From: Sphingobium jiangsuense
Lineage (GTDB): Bacteria; Pseudomonadota; Alphaproteobacteria; Sphingomonadales; Sphingomonadaceae
Assembly (NCBI RefSeq): GCF_014196495.1
Contig: NZ_JACIDT010000024.1
Location: 1 to 54,035 of the forward strand
Length of the DNA: 54,035 nucleotides
Direction: 5' to 3'
The notes beneath the pieces were generated by a model. It had not been told where the DNA came from. It ran no database searches and worked only from the letters and a program-made list of their open reading frames with translations. Each line of letters begins with the position of its first letter. Positions within the stretch are counted from its first letter, which is position 1. Position numbers and translations under genes: made by a program. Positions 42,065 through 51,078 of the stretch are shown piece by piece.

Positions 42065-43009
42065 ATGCACTCGCAGGCGGAAAAGGGAAGCCCGGCCATA
42101 CCATCGCATATCGATCTCAACCTGCTCCTGATTCTGTCCTTCCTGCTGCAAACCCGCAGCGTGACCGGAACGGCGCGCAGACTGGGCATCAGCCAGCCGG
42201 CCGTCAGCCGCTCTCTCGCGCAGTTGAGGGACGCTTTTCAGGACCCGTTGCTGATCCGCACCAACAAGGGCATGGAACTGACCCGGCGAGGGGAGGATCT
42301 CATCCCCAGCGTCCAGAGCTGGCTGGCGCACACCAATTCCCTTTTCGCCACGCAGGAATTCGACCCCAAGCAGCTGAACCGGCGCTTCCGCGTGGCGTCG
42401 ACCGATTTCGGCGTCACCGCCGTGCTGGCGCCCGCGCTCGACCCCTTCCACCGCATGGCCCCCCAGGCGATGCTGGAAATCGTGCAGTTCAGCGATGCGA
42501 TGCACGCCAGACTCGCTTCCGGGGAAATCGACCTGATCGTCACCGGGCTGGAGCCGGATCTGCAGGCGACCTATGGACGCCTGCTGTTCCGGGAGGAATT
42601 TTCCTGCCTGATGCGCAAGGGCCATCCGGCGCTCGAAACCGGCGGCCAGCGGCTGTCGGTCGATCAGTTCGTGCACTGGCCGCATATCGCGGTGCTGGTG
42701 GGCGAAACCGGCTTCGACCGTATCAACACCCAGTTGGGCGAGCGCGCGGCCGAGCGCACCATCATCGCCGCCCTGCCCTATTTCCAGGCGGCGCCGTCGC
42801 TGCTCAGGGATTCGGACGCGATGGTGGTGCTGCCCCGCCGCGCCGCGCGGGAAATGGCGGCGGCCCATGATATGGGGCTGGCCGATCCGCCGCCGCTGCT
42901 CGCCAGCTTCGATTATTGGGTGCTGTGGCACGAACGCAACCGGCGCGACGCCGCGACCATGTGGCTGGTCGATCTGCTGGCCGCCCATTGCCAGCCGCCC
43001 GAAGAATAA
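42065..43009 (+). CDS. LysR-family transcriptional regulator
   Basis: The 314-residue protein has the LysR helix-turn-helix near its start: HIDLNLLLILSFLLQTRSVT, then GTARRLGISQPAVSRSLAQL and FQDPLLIRTNKGMELTRRG. The NodD/DNT-regulator-like effector domain contains RRFRVASTDFGVTAVLAPAL and GEIDLIVTGLEPDLQATYGR. I chose ATG 42065 (MHSQAEKG) over an earlier in-frame ATG. It is divergent from the receptor gene across 294 bases and upstream of the siderophore receptor gene. Its target and inducer are unknown. Confidence 0.93.
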   Translation: MHSQAEKGSPAIPSHIDLNLLLILSFLLQTRSVTGTARRLGISQPAVSRSLAQLRDAFQDPLLIRTNKGMELTRRGEDLIPSVQSWLAHTNSLFATQEFDPKQLNRRFRVASTDFGVTAVLAPALDPFHRMAPQAMLEIVQFSDAMHARLASGEIDLIVTGLEPDLQATYGRLLFREEFSCLMRKGHPALETGGQRLSVDQFVHWPHIAVLVGETGFDRINTQLGERAAERTIIAALPYFQAAPSLLRDSDAMVVLPRRAAREMAAAHDMGLADPPPLLASFDYWVLWHERNRRDAATMWLVDLLAAHCQPPEE

Positions 43010-43063
43010 TCGTTATCCTGTTCCGATATTGGTCATTCCACCGAGACTCTGCCAATGGCGCTG

Positions 43064-43080
43064 ATGCGATTTACTCGCAT
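43064..43080. promoter_or_regulatory. Fur-like dyad upstream of the FepA-like receptor
   Basis: ATGCGA-TTTAC-TCGCAT is a perfect 6-5-6 inverted repeat about 145 bases before the receptor start; the right arm continues TTAGC as at 7251-7270. Such ATGCGA dyads fit Fur sites in proteobacteria. Confidence 0.5.
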
Positions 43081-43224
43081 TAGCTTTCATTGGCTCGTGA
43101 GCAACGGAACACCTGCGAAAAAGCAGGCTTCCTTCCGCTGACGCGCCGCGATCTGCCTCCGGGCGGCGGGCCTTTTCCCTTGGCCCGCCTCCGGACGGAT
43201 CATGGTTATAAAAGGGGTTTTGGG

Positions 43225-45459
43225 ATGAAATTCAGCGTGACCACCCTGCTCTCGGCGACGGCGCTGGGGGCAAGTCTGGCCAGCCCGGCGCAGGCGCAGG
43301 ACAATAGCGGCACTCAGGCCGAGACGCAGGTGCTGGACGAGCTGCGCGTGCTCGACACCGCGGAGGCACAGGCGCGGCAGGCGCTCGGCTCCTCCACCGT
43401 CACCGCCGAGGATATCGAGAAGCGCCCGCCGGTCAACGACCTCGCCGACATCATCCGCCGCCAGCCCGGCATCAACCTGACGAACAGCGGCTCGGGCGGC
43501 ACCTACGGCAACAACCGCCAGATCGACATTCGCGGCATGGGCCCGGAAAACACCTTCATCCTGATCGACGGCAAGCCCGTCCAGTCGCGCAACTCCACCC
43601 GCATGGGCCGCGACGGCGAGCGCAACTCGCGCGGCGACACCAACTGGGTGCCCGCCGAGGAAGTCGATCGCATCGAGATCCTGCGCGGCCCGGCGGCGGC
43701 GCGCTACGGCTCGGGCGCGGCGGGCGGCGTCATCAACATCATCACCAAGGGCCCGTCGCAGGAATTCCACGGTTCGATCACCGGCTATGCGCAGCAGCCG
43801 GAGGACACCTCCGAAAGCAACACCAAGCGCGCCAATTTCTCGCTGAGCGGCCCGATCGTGAAGGATGTAGTCAGCTTCCGCGTCTACGGCAATTACAATG
43901 AAACCTCGGCCGACAATGCGCGGATCAACGCCGACGCATCCGAAACGCCGGAGGGCCAGAACCCGCCGGGCGCGCGCGAAGGCGTGACCAACAAGGACAT
44001 CAACGCGATGCTCCGCTTCACCCCCGCTCAGGGCCAGCGCCTCGACATCGAGGGCAGCTTCAGCCGCCAGGGCAACGAATATGCAGGCGAATATCGCCTG
44101 TCCGGCAGCGGCGCGACCAGCCCCAATGTCGCGGCGATGGTCGGCGAGGAAACCAACGTCATCAAGCGCAAGACCGCCAGCCTCAACTATCAGGGCGATT
44201 TCGATTTCGGCACCGCCAAGCTGATCGCCCAATATGAGCACACCAGGAACCGCCGCCTGAACGAGGGTCTGGCGGGCGGGCCGGAAGGCACGTTCAACAC
44301 CACGACCAACTTCTCCACCTCGCGGCTGAAGAACTGGTACGTGAACGGCTCGCTCGACATCCCGTTCGAGACGGGCAGCCTGATGCACGTGCTGACGGTC
44401 GGCGGCGAGTTCCGCTACGAATATCTGAACGATCCCTATGCGATGTCGCAGGGCATCAGCAACGGCACCGGCAGCGCCATCGAAGGCGCGGAAAGCGGCA
44501 CACGCAGCCCGTCCTCCAACGCGGATACCTGGGCGGGGTTCATCGAGGACAATATCATCATCGGCCCGGTGACGGTGACGCCCGGCGTCCGCTTCGACCG
44601 GCACAGCCAGTTCGGCAGCAACTGGTCGCCCAGCCTCAACCTGTCGGTCGCGCCGATCCCGGACCTGACCTTCAAGGGCGGCATCGCGCGCGCGTTCAAG
44701 GCGCCGAACCTCTACCAGTCCAACCCCAACTACCTCTATTACACCATGGGCAATGGCTGCCCGCTCGACTATCCGAGCCTCGGCGGCGGCTGCTATGTGC
44801 AGGGCAATGCCGATCTGGATGCGGAACGCAGCGTCAACAAGGAAATCGGCGTCGCCTATGCGCCGGAGGGCTGGAACTTCAGCATCACCTATTTCCGCAA
44901 CGATTATGACAACAAGATCCTCGCGGGCAATGTGCCGGTCGGCACCACCACCGGCGGCACGACGACGGGCCGCGTCTTCCAGTGGCAGAACGCCCCCAAG
45001 GCGGTCGTCGAAGGTCTGGAAGGCAATGTGCTGATCCCGTTCGGCTCGGCGATCAGCTTCAACACCAACGTCACCTACATGATCCAGAACAAGAACAAGA
45101 CGACCGGCGAGAAGCTGTCCGTCATTCCCGAATATACGATCAACTCCACGCTGGACTGGCAGGTGACGGAGCAGATCAACCTGCTGCTGACCTTCACCCG
45201 CTACGGCAAGCAGGAGCCGAACCGCGTGCTCTACAGCGGCGCCACGCCGAGCGCGGACCAGCTTCGCCCGCGTCCGGCCTATAATCAGGTGGGGATCAAC
45301 ACCAATTTTCGGGTGAACCGCAACTTCCGCCTGGGCCTGGGCGTATCCAACCTGTTCAACAAGCGCCTCTATCGCGAAAGCTCCAACAACGCACAGGGCG
45401 CGAACAACTATAACGAGCCGGGCCGCGCCTTCTTCGTGACGAGCACGGCCTCGTTCTGA
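43225..45459 (+). CDS. TonB-dependent catecholate siderophore receptor, FepA/PfeA-like
   Basis: The 744-residue outer-membrane receptor has a signal peptide ending PAQAQ. The plug has DIIRRQPGINLTNSGSGGTY, QIDIRGMGPENTFILIDGKP, WVPAEEVDRIEILRGPAAAR and GSGAAGGVINIITKGP. The barrel contains MGNGCPLDYPSLGGGCYVQG and DLDAERSVNKEIGVAY, close to the ferric enterobactin receptor FepA from memory, and length matches FepA (about 746). The C-terminus is FFVTSTASF. Start at 43225 gives the clean signal peptide. A Fur-like dyad precedes it and a strong terminator follows. The nearby exbB-exbD-tonB genes would supply energy. Confidence 0.94.
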   Translation: MKFSVTTLLSATALGASLASPAQAQDNSGTQAETQVLDELRVLDTAEAQARQALGSSTVTAEDIEKRPPVNDLADIIRRQPGINLTNSGSGGTYGNNRQIDIRGMGPENTFILIDGKPVQSRNSTRMGRDGERNSRGDTNWVPAEEVDRIEILRGPAAARYGSGAAGGVINIITKGPSQEFHGSITGYAQQPEDTSESNTKRANFSLSGPIVKDVVSFRVYGNYNETSADNARINADASETPEGQNPPGAREGVTNKDINAMLRFTPAQGQRLDIEGSFSRQGNEYAGEYRLSGSGATSPNVAAMVGEETNVIKRKTASLNYQGDFDFGTAKLIAQYEHTRNRRLNEGLAGGPEGTFNTTTNFSTSRLKNWYVNGSLDIPFETGSLMHVLTVGGEFRYEYLNDPYAMSQGISNGTGSAIEGAESGTRSPSSNADTWAGFIEDNIIIGPVTVTPGVRFDRHSQFGSNWSPSLNLSVAPIPDLTFKGGIARAFKAPNLYQSNPNYLYYTMGNGCPLDYPSLGGGCYVQGNADLDAERSVNKEIGVAYAPEGWNFSITYFRNDYDNKILAGNVPVGTTTGGTTTGRVFQWQNAPKAVVEGLEGNVLIPFGSAISFNTNVTYMIQNKNKTTGEKLSVIPEYTINSTLDWQVTEQINLLLTFTRYGKQEPNRVLYSGATPSADQLRPRPAYNQVGINTNFRVNRNFRLGLGVSNLFNKRLYRESSNNAQGANNYNEPGRAFFVTSTASF

Positions 45460-45516
45460 CCGAAGGCCATCCCACCCCGCCGCGTGATGCGCCGGGGACG
45501 GGGAACGGCAAAGGAA

Positions 45517-45553
45517 AAGGGGGAAGCGCACCCGAACGCTTCCCCCCTTTTTT
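45517..45553 (+). terminator. Rho-independent terminator of the FepA-like gene
   Basis: AAGGGGGAAGCG (45517-45528) pairs with CGCTTCCCCCCTT (from 45537), followed by a run of T. It lies 58 bases after the stop codon. Confidence 0.9.
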
Positions 45554-45609
45554 CCGGACTTGAGAATATGGTGCCGGTTACCGGCCAGAAGCGGACGTAG
45601 AAGATTGGT

Positions 45610-45745
45610 TTCACGCGGAGGCGCGGAGACGCGGAGAGATAGTAGCGCGAAGCGCTTTCCCTCGTCATTCACCCCGGCAACCGACGCAAGGAGAATGAAA
45701 TGGAGCCTGCGGCCCGGAACGTCCTTCTCCGCGCCTCCGCGTGAA
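45610..45745. repeat. Inverted repeat of the CACGCGGAGGCGCGGAG family, copy 2
   Basis: TTCACGCGGAGGCGCGGAGA (45610-45629) is perfectly inverted at 45726-45745. The ~96-base centre has no coding character. It resembles a small non-autonomous repeat and shares its arm with the element at 38838-38974. It fills most of the 350-base gap between convergent genes. Confidence 0.85.
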
Positions 45746-45809
45746 CTTTCTACTCCAGCACGATATGTCCGCCAACCACCCAAAACCGCCATAACCGGTT
45801 TCCGCACTA

Positions 45810-47273
45810 TCAGGCAGGCACGGCACCCAGCGCGCGCCACAGCGGCAAGCCGAAGCGGACCGCGGCCGCGCCGCGCTCCTCATCCCAATCCTGCGCGTCC
45901 TGCCGCGCCGCCGCCAGCAGCGCCTCACCCTCCAGCGCGGGATCGCTGAGCAACGCCCCGGCGACGGCCATCTCCGTCGCATCGACCGCTATCGCCGAGC
46001 CGATGCCCGGCGCGGCCAGCCAGCCCGGCCCCGCGCCCTCTTCGGCAAGCAGCCGGTTGAGCCGCAGCGCGCCCGCGCCGTCCGCGCCGTCCGCCGCCAC
46101 CGGATGGATTTCACCCGCCGCCATCAGCATCAGCACCGCTCGGATCAGCGCGCCCGGCGCATGGCCCGCCGGATGGGCGGCGATCAATTCGTGGAAGGAC
46201 GCCGCCCCGCGCGCCAGATGCGCGCGGATCGGATCGACCAGCGCGGCCTCCACCGCTATCGGCCCTATGGGCATGGCCACCGTCAGGTCGCCCGATGCGC
46301 GCATCGCGGGCAGCGCGCCATAGCGCAGCGCCTCCAACTGGGCGCGATAGGCCTCCACCGGCAGGCCCTGAAGGCCCCGGCGATAGAGGTCGCGCCGCAC
46401 CGACTGGTTGCGCGCCAGATCGCGCGCCGTCTCCCGCGCCTTGAGGTCGCCGATGCGTGCGATCAGATCCAGCGCGGCGCCCGGCACGGACAGCGCATCC
46501 ACATTGTCGAGCAGCGCGGCACTGCCGACGAAGGCGCACCCGGCATCCTCCATCGCCTCGATCACATCGGCGGCATGGAGCGCGGCCCAATCGGGCGCCA
46601 GCAGGTCATGCGCGAGCGCCGCGGCATCGACGCTGCCGTCGAACAGCATCTTGCCGACCGCCGGATGCTGGTGCAGATAGCCCGCCCCGCCCTGCTCCAG
46701 CCCGCGCAACACCGCCAGCGAGGCGGAGAGCGCGCGGGCGGAATCGCCCTGCATCGTCGCCGCCACCCGGCGCATCATCGCCTGCGCGCCCGCAAAGACG
46801 GAATGGCCCGGATGGGCGGTGTAATGGAGATAGGCCAGCCCGCCCGGCGCCAGCCGGTCGCGGACGATCCGCCGCAGGTCGGCCTGCCGGTCCGGCGCGA
46901 TCCAGGAATAGACGCCCTGCGCAACGATGAAGTCGAAGGGCTGCCCCGCATCGGGAAGCTCGACGCGGCCATCGGCCACCTCGTCGAACCCGGCCTGCAC
47001 GAAGGAAAGATTGGGCAGCAGCGCGGCATAGGCCTGCGCCTGCTCGACATGGCGGGGGTTCATGTCGACGCCGACGAACCGCCCTTGCGGATTGGCCGCC
47101 GCGAGCAGCGCGGTGTTGAGGCCGACGCCGCAGCCGAGGTCGAGATAACGGAACGGCCCATCGCAGTCCGGCATCTTCTGCCCGATCGCGGCGACCGCCG
47201 CCGCCATCCAGCGCGGTGCGGTTTCGCGATGGAACAGGCCGGGATAGACCAGATCGGTGATATAGCCGCCCAC
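45810..47273 (-). CDS. SAM-dependent methyltransferase with methyltransferase regulatory domain
   Basis: The 487-residue protein starts at GTG 47273, four bases after GGGAGGGG. The N-terminal half is a class I methyltransferase: motif I FRYLDLGCGVGLNTALLAAA, motif II FVGVDMNPRHVEQA, then FDFIVAQGVYSWIAPDRQAD. The C-terminal half, with QSVRRDLYRRGLQGLPVEAY, matches the methyltransferase regulatory domain (PF10119 type). The substrate of this family is unknown. It lies 44 bases downstream of tonB and probably shares the exbB-exbD-tonB transcript; the link to iron transport is only positional. Confidence 0.87.
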   Translation of the reverse strand: MGGYITDLVYPGLFHRETAPRWMAAAVAAIGQKMPDCDGPFRYLDLGCGVGLNTALLAAANPQGRFVGVDMNPRHVEQAQAYAALLPNLSFVQAGFDEVADGRVELPDAGQPFDFIVAQGVYSWIAPDRQADLRRIVRDRLAPGGLAYLHYTAHPGHSVFAGAQAMMRRVAATMQGDSARALSASLAVLRGLEQGGAGYLHQHPAVGKMLFDGSVDAAALAHDLLAPDWAALHAADVIEAMEDAGCAFVGSAALLDNVDALSVPGAALDLIARIGDLKARETARDLARNQSVRRDLYRRGLQGLPVEAYRAQLEALRYGALPAMRASGDLTVAMPIGPIAVEAALVDPIRAHLARGAASFHELIAAHPAGHAPGALIRAVLMLMAAGEIHPVAADGADGAGALRLNRLLAEEGAGPGWLAAPGIGSAIAVDATEMAVAGALLSDPALEGEALLAAARQDAQDWDEERGAAAVRFGLPLWRALGAVPA

Positions 47274-47317
47274 GCCGCCCCTCCCTCTCAGCCCAGCCTC
47301 GCGCGGAACGCCGCGCG

Positions 47318-48127
47318 TCAGCGCCCGCCCGGCAGGTAGAAGCCGATCGGCAGTTGCAGGGGAATGGTGTTCCCGGCCAGCTCCGCCGGAGGTTCGGGCA
47401 GTGGATCGGCGCGGCGCACCGTGTCGATCGCCTCGGTATCGAAGGGCTTGAACCCGGCCCCGCGCGATACCGACACGGACAGCACATGCCCCCTGCGGTC
47501 CATGGAGATGCTGACATGCACCTTGCCTTCGCGCTTCATCAGCCGCGCGGCGGCGGGATAGCGCTTGTGCCGTTCCAGGTGCGCGAGCACCCGCCCGCGC
47601 CAGACGGCGGCCGCGTCCCCGCCCCCTTCGCGTCCCCGGCCCGGCGGGCCTCCGCGCGCACCGGCATCGCCCGCATCCGGGCCGCCCCGGCCCGTACCCG
47701 CCGAAGAAGCGAGGCCATTGCCCGCCACGCCCGCCACTGGGGCGGGAACCGGCGCAGGATTCGGGGTCGCCTGCACGGGCACCGGCGGCAGCGGCCTTGG
47801 CGGCAAAGGCACCTCGGCCCGCTCGATCAGCCTGGGCACCTCCTGCACCGGCTGCGGCTGCGGCACCGGCTGCACCGGGGTCGGCGCGGCGGCAGGCGAG
47901 GAAGCGGCGGCGGCGAGATGATCGGCGACCGGCAGCGGCGCAAGCTCCACCGCGATCGCCTTGTCCTCCTCGCGCGGGGGCGTGACCGTCTGCCACTGGG
48001 CGGCGATCACAATGGCGACGACATGCAGGCCGAGAACGGCAGCCAGCGCCGTGCCCCAGCGGCGCCGGTCCTGCGCGTCCCCGAAGGGATCGATCGCAAC
48101 GCCGCCCGGAAGAGCCGCTGCGGTCAT
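47318..48127 (-). CDS. tonB: Energy transducer TonB
   Basis: The 269-residue protein has a single N-terminal helix (GTALAAVLGLHVVAIVIAA) with the conserved His that contacts ExbB/ExbD, a Pro-rich periplasmic linker (residues ~70-150), and a C-terminal domain with HLERHKRYPAAARLMKREGK, VHVSISMDRRGHVLSVSVSR and FDTEAIDTVRRADPLPEPPA. The C-terminus binds TonB boxes of outer-membrane receptors. Start at 48127 overlaps the exbD stop by four bases. Confidence 0.95.
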   Translation of the reverse strand: MTAAALPGGVAIDPFGDAQDRRRWGTALAAVLGLHVVAIVIAAQWQTVTPPREEDKAIAVELAPLPVADHLAAAASSPAAAPTPVQPVPQPQPVQEVPRLIERAEVPLPPRPLPPVPVQATPNPAPVPAPVAGVAGNGLASSAGTGRGGPDAGDAGARGGPPGRGREGGGDAAAVWRGRVLAHLERHKRYPAAARLMKREGKVHVSISMDRRGHVLSVSVSRGAGFKPFDTEAIDTVRRADPLPEPPAELAGNTIPLQLPIGFYLPGGR

Positions 48128-48546
48128 CGTCCGCCCGTCCCTTCCGCGCCGACGAGAGCGATCTTCACATAGCCCGCCGCGCGCAACGCGTTCATCGCCT
48201 GCATCAGCGTATCGTAATCGACGCTCTTGTCCGCGCGCAGGAAGATGCGCTGCTCGGTGTCCCCGCCGGTCAGCCGCGCAAGCGCCGGTTCCAGCCCGGC
48301 CAGCGTCACCGGATCATTGCCCAGCGACAGGCTGCGGTCGGCGGCGATGGTGAAATAAACCGGCTTGTCGGGCCGGGGCGCGGGCTGCGCCGTCGCCGCC
48401 GGAAGGTCCACCTTCACGTCCACGGTCGACAGCGGCGCCGCGACCATGAAGATGATGAGCAGCACCAGCATCACGTCGATGAAGGGCGTGACGTTGATCT
48501 CGTGATTTTCCGACAGCTCGTCGTCGTGGCTCAACCGCGCGGCCAT
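48124..48546 (-). CDS. exbD: Biopolymer transport protein ExbD
   Basis: The 140-residue protein has a short cytoplasmic N-terminus (HDDELSENHEINVTPFIDVM), one transmembrane helix with the essential proton-carrying D24 (INVTPFIDVMLVLLIIFMVA), and a periplasmic domain starting KVDLPAATAQPA. It works with ExbB as the proton-driven motor for TonB. Starts four bases after the exbB stop. Confidence 0.96.
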   Translation of the reverse strand: MAARLSHDDELSENHEINVTPFIDVMLVLLIIFMVAAPLSTVDVKVDLPAATAQPAPRPDKPVYFTIAADRSLSLGNDPVTLAGLEPALARLTGGDTEQRIFLRADKSVDYDTLMQAMNALRAAGYVKIALVGAEGTGGR

Positions 48547-48550
48547 GGGC

Positions 48551-49369
48551 TTACTCCGCCGCTTCGAGGAATTTCGCGTTCACCCGTCCCCGGCTGGCGT
48601 CGCGCGAGACGAGGCGCAGCACGGCGGCCGACGTATCCCCGATCAGCGCCTTGTATCCCGTCACTTGCCGCGCGAAATGATTGTAGATGACCACGGCGGG
48701 AATGGCCGCGACGAGGCCGATGGCCGTCGCCAGCAGCGCCTCGGCGATGCCGGGCGCGACGACCGCGAGGTTGGTGGTCTGCGAGGCGGCGATGCCGACG
48801 AAGCTGTTCATGATGCCCCAGACTGTGCCGAACAGGCCGACGAACGGCGCGGTCGATCCGATCGTCGCCAGCACGCCGGTGCCGCGCTGCATCTGGCGCG
48901 CCGCGGCCGCCTCGATGCGGTCGAGGCGCGAGACGACGCGCTCCTTCAGCCCCTCGACATCGTCCAGCGCATCGGCGGATTGCCGGATTTCCCTGCGGGT
49001 GGCGTTGAGCAGCGCGAGGGTGGCAGTCGCATCGGGACCGACCGACCGCACCGCTTCCTCAAGTCCGCCGGCATCTTCCACCTTGCCCAGCGCGATGCGA
49101 TGCGCGGCGGTGCTGCGCTTCAGCTCCAGCGTCTTGGCGACCAGCACCGTCCAGGTCGCGACCGATGCCAGCGCGAGGCCGATCATCACCGCCTTGACCA
49201 CCCAGTCCGCCGCCAGGAACATGCCCCAGGGCGAGAGATTGTGCGGCAGGGCCGCCGGCGGGACGGCCCCTGCGGCCGCGAAAGCCGGCCCGGCGGCGGA
49301 AAATGCCGCGATGCATGCCAGAGCCGACACCGGCTTCCATGCGGAAGTCCACCGAATCATGCGGTTCAT
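48551..49369 (-). CDS. exbB: Biopolymer transport protein ExbB with cleaved N-terminal extension
   Basis: The 272-residue protein starts MNRMIRW and has a signal peptide-like segment (ALACIAAFSAAGPAFAAAG), as in the longer ExbB of many alphaproteobacteria. Three membrane helices follow: WVVKAVMIGLALASVATWTV, TIGSTAPFVGLFGTVWGIMN and LLATAIGLVAAIPAVVIYNH. The GLFGTVWGIM motif is diagnostic. It is the first gene of exbB-exbD-tonB. A Fur-like site lies 16 bases upstream of the start. Confidence 0.94.
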   Translation of the reverse strand: MNRMIRWTSAWKPVSALACIAAFSAAGPAFAAAGAVPPAALPHNLSPWGMFLAADWVVKAVMIGLALASVATWTVLVAKTLELKRSTAAHRIALGKVEDAGGLEEAVRSVGPDATATLALLNATRREIRQSADALDDVEGLKERVVSRLDRIEAAAARQMQRGTGVLATIGSTAPFVGLFGTVWGIMNSFVGIAASQTTNLAVVAPGIAEALLATAIGLVAAIPAVVIYNHFARQVTGYKALIGDTSAAVLRLVSRDASRGRVNAKFLEAAE

Positions 49370-49385
49370 AAATGCCCCATTTTCT

Positions 49386-49404
49386 GATAATGGCTCGCAA
49401 TATC
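49386..49404. promoter_or_regulatory. Fur-box-like site upstream of exbB
   Basis: GATAATGGCTCGCAATATC matches 13 of 19 positions of the E. coli Fur consensus GATAATGATAATCATTATC, including all of the first seven. It is immediately upstream of exbB. Confidence 0.6.
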
Positions 49405-49494
49405 CTCCCTTGCCGCAAAGCGCATCGACGAATTCGGTATAACGATTATAGCCCCTGCGGATGACGGACGGCGGCCAATACCAGAACAACAGCG

Positions 49495-50028
49495 TCAGAG
49501 CATGCGCCGCAGGATATCGTCCTTCCAGCCGAAACGGTGCACGAACACCATCGCCACATGCCCGGCGATCAGCGCCAGCAGCAGCCATGCCAGCACTCCG
49601 TGCAGCAGTGTCGCGGGCTGCACCATCCACGCCACGCGCTCACCGCCGCCTTCGCGCAACAGCACCCCGAACAGCCGCACCTCGCGCCCGCCGCCGAAGA
49701 GGCGCAGCAGCGCCAGCGCGGGCACGACGAACATCAGGAGGTACAGCGCCCCATGGCCGAGGGCGGCAAGGCGGCCGACCGTTCCGGCATGATAGGGCGG
49801 ACGGCGGCGTCTTTGCCCCACGGCCCAGAGCGCGCGCGCCAGCATCAAGGCCAGCAGCGCGGTGCCGACCGACGCATGGGTCCCGACCCAGAAGCCCATC
49901 CACGGCACGCGGCCCACCACCAGCTTCAACAGCATCCCGCCGAACTGCCACAGGAACAGCAGCGCCATCCCCCAGTGCAGCGTCTTGCTGACCAGCCCAT
50001 AGCTGTCCGCATCATCCCGCCATTTCAT
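49495..50028 (-). CDS. Cytochrome b561 family protein
   Basis: The 177-residue protein has four membrane helices with heme-ligating histidines in SKTLHWGMALLFLWQF, ALGHGALYLLMFVVPAL, LLHGVLAWLLLALIAGHVAM and VHRFGWKDDILRRML. This is the layout of prokaryotic di-heme b561 proteins that move electrons between quinol and periplasmic acceptors. It is 33 bases downstream of the esterase gene. In an iron-uptake setting it could supply electrons for ferric reduction; this is inferred. Confidence 0.9.
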   Translation of the reverse strand: MKWRDDADSYGLVSKTLHWGMALLFLWQFGGMLLKLVVGRVPWMGFWVGTHASVGTALLALMLARALWAVGQRRRRPPYHAGTVGRLAALGHGALYLLMFVVPALALLRLFGGGREVRLFGVLLREGGGERVAWMVQPATLLHGVLAWLLLALIAGHVAMVFVHRFGWKDDILRRML

Positions 50029-50061
50029 CGCGCGTTCCCTTCCCGCTCATGACAGCCCCGC

Positions 50062-50895
50062 TCATAACAACGACGCCATGCGCAGCATCCGGGGGATGGC
50101 GGCGGACACGATCGATGCATGGTCCTCCTCCGGCAACAGGCGAAAGCTCGCCCGCTCCTCCCCCATCGCCGCCTGCAACGCCGCGCCCAGTTCCAGCACA
50201 TTGGCGATCATGCGGCGCGCCTTGCGCCGGGCCAGCGCTTCCTCGCTGCCCGGCAGGCCGAGCTGCCATGGCGGCAGCGCCTCTTCCCATTCACCCACCG
50301 CCATGAACAGGCGGCGGTCGGCGATCTGTGCGCGGGAAAAGGCGTCGAACAACCCCTCCCTGTCCCACCAGATGGACGGGCTGATCGCCGCATAGGACCG
50401 GAACAGGCGCGGCCGGTTGGCCAGCACCCACAAGGCGAAATAGCCCGCCAGCGAATGGCCGAACAGCGTGAGCCGCCCCTCGTCGAGCGGCAGGCGCGCC
50501 GAAACCGTCGGCAGCACCTGCCGCTCGATGAAGGCGAGAAACGCCTCCGCGCCGCCGGCATCGGCACCGGCATCTGCTTTCCCGCCCGTCCGCGTGGAAG
50601 TGAAATCGCGCTGCCGCCGCGCATTACCCGGATCGCCATCGGCCGGAGAAATGCCGATCAGCACCGCCTGCCCCACGCCGGTCGCGTCCTGCCGCCGGCT
50701 CATCCGCCGCATCGCCTCCACGCAGGTCGCGAAACAGCCCGCCGCGTCGAGCAGGACCACCGCGGGCCATCCGCCGGGCGGGCAGGCGCCCGACGGAAGG
50801 GCGATATCGATACGATATCCCTCCCCCGCGACCGGGCCGGGCAATATCAGGCTTTGGGTGTAGGGCAGGGAAAAGGGGGCGGGCTCAGCGTCCAT
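50062..50895 (-). CDS. Siderophore-esterase-like alpha/beta hydrolase (IroE/Fes-related fold)
   Basis: The 277-residue protein has GYRIDIALPSGACPPGGWPA, VVLLDAAGCFATCVEAMRRM, the nucleophile elbow LTLFGHSLAGYFALWVLANR (G-H-S-L-G type), ISPSIWWDREGLFDAF and a C-terminal His in LPEEDHASIVSAAIPR. These are hallmarks of the putative esterase family that includes IroE and BesA, which linearise catecholate siderophores. The start at 50895 is chosen for AGGGAGG five bases upstream. No signal peptide is visible, so it is likely cytoplasmic. Divergent from the binding-protein gene. Confidence 0.87.
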   Translation of the reverse strand: MDAEPAPFSLPYTQSLILPGPVAGEGYRIDIALPSGACPPGGWPAVVLLDAAGCFATCVEAMRRMSRRQDATGVGQAVLIGISPADGDPGNARRQRDFTSTRTGGKADAGADAGGAEAFLAFIERQVLPTVSARLPLDEGRLTLFGHSLAGYFALWVLANRPRLFRSYAAISPSIWWDREGLFDAFSRAQIADRRLFMAVGEWEEALPPWQLGLPGSEEALARRKARRMIANVLELGAALQAAMGEERASFRLLPEEDHASIVSAAIPRMLRMASLL

Positions 50896-50979
50896 GACGC
50901 CTCCCTGCACCAGCTTCTTCCCCGCGATCAACATCATGCCTCAAGGTCATATTCGTTATCCGGCGCAAGAATAAGCGTT

Positions 50980-50998
50980 GCACTTTACAATCATTATC
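50980..50998. promoter_or_regulatory. Fur-box-like site between esterase and binding protein genes
   Basis: GCACTTTACAATCATTATC matches 13 of 19 Fur consensus positions; the right half AATCATTATC is perfect. A second half-site-like ATTCGTTATC is at 50951-50960. It lies in the 183-base divergent promoter region. Confidence 0.6.
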
Positions 50999-51078
50999 AA
51001 CTGATGACATTGCGCGCCACACATGCCATTCTGCACGGGCCATCCGGCAAGGATCGCGCATTTGGGGGACTATCGAAG

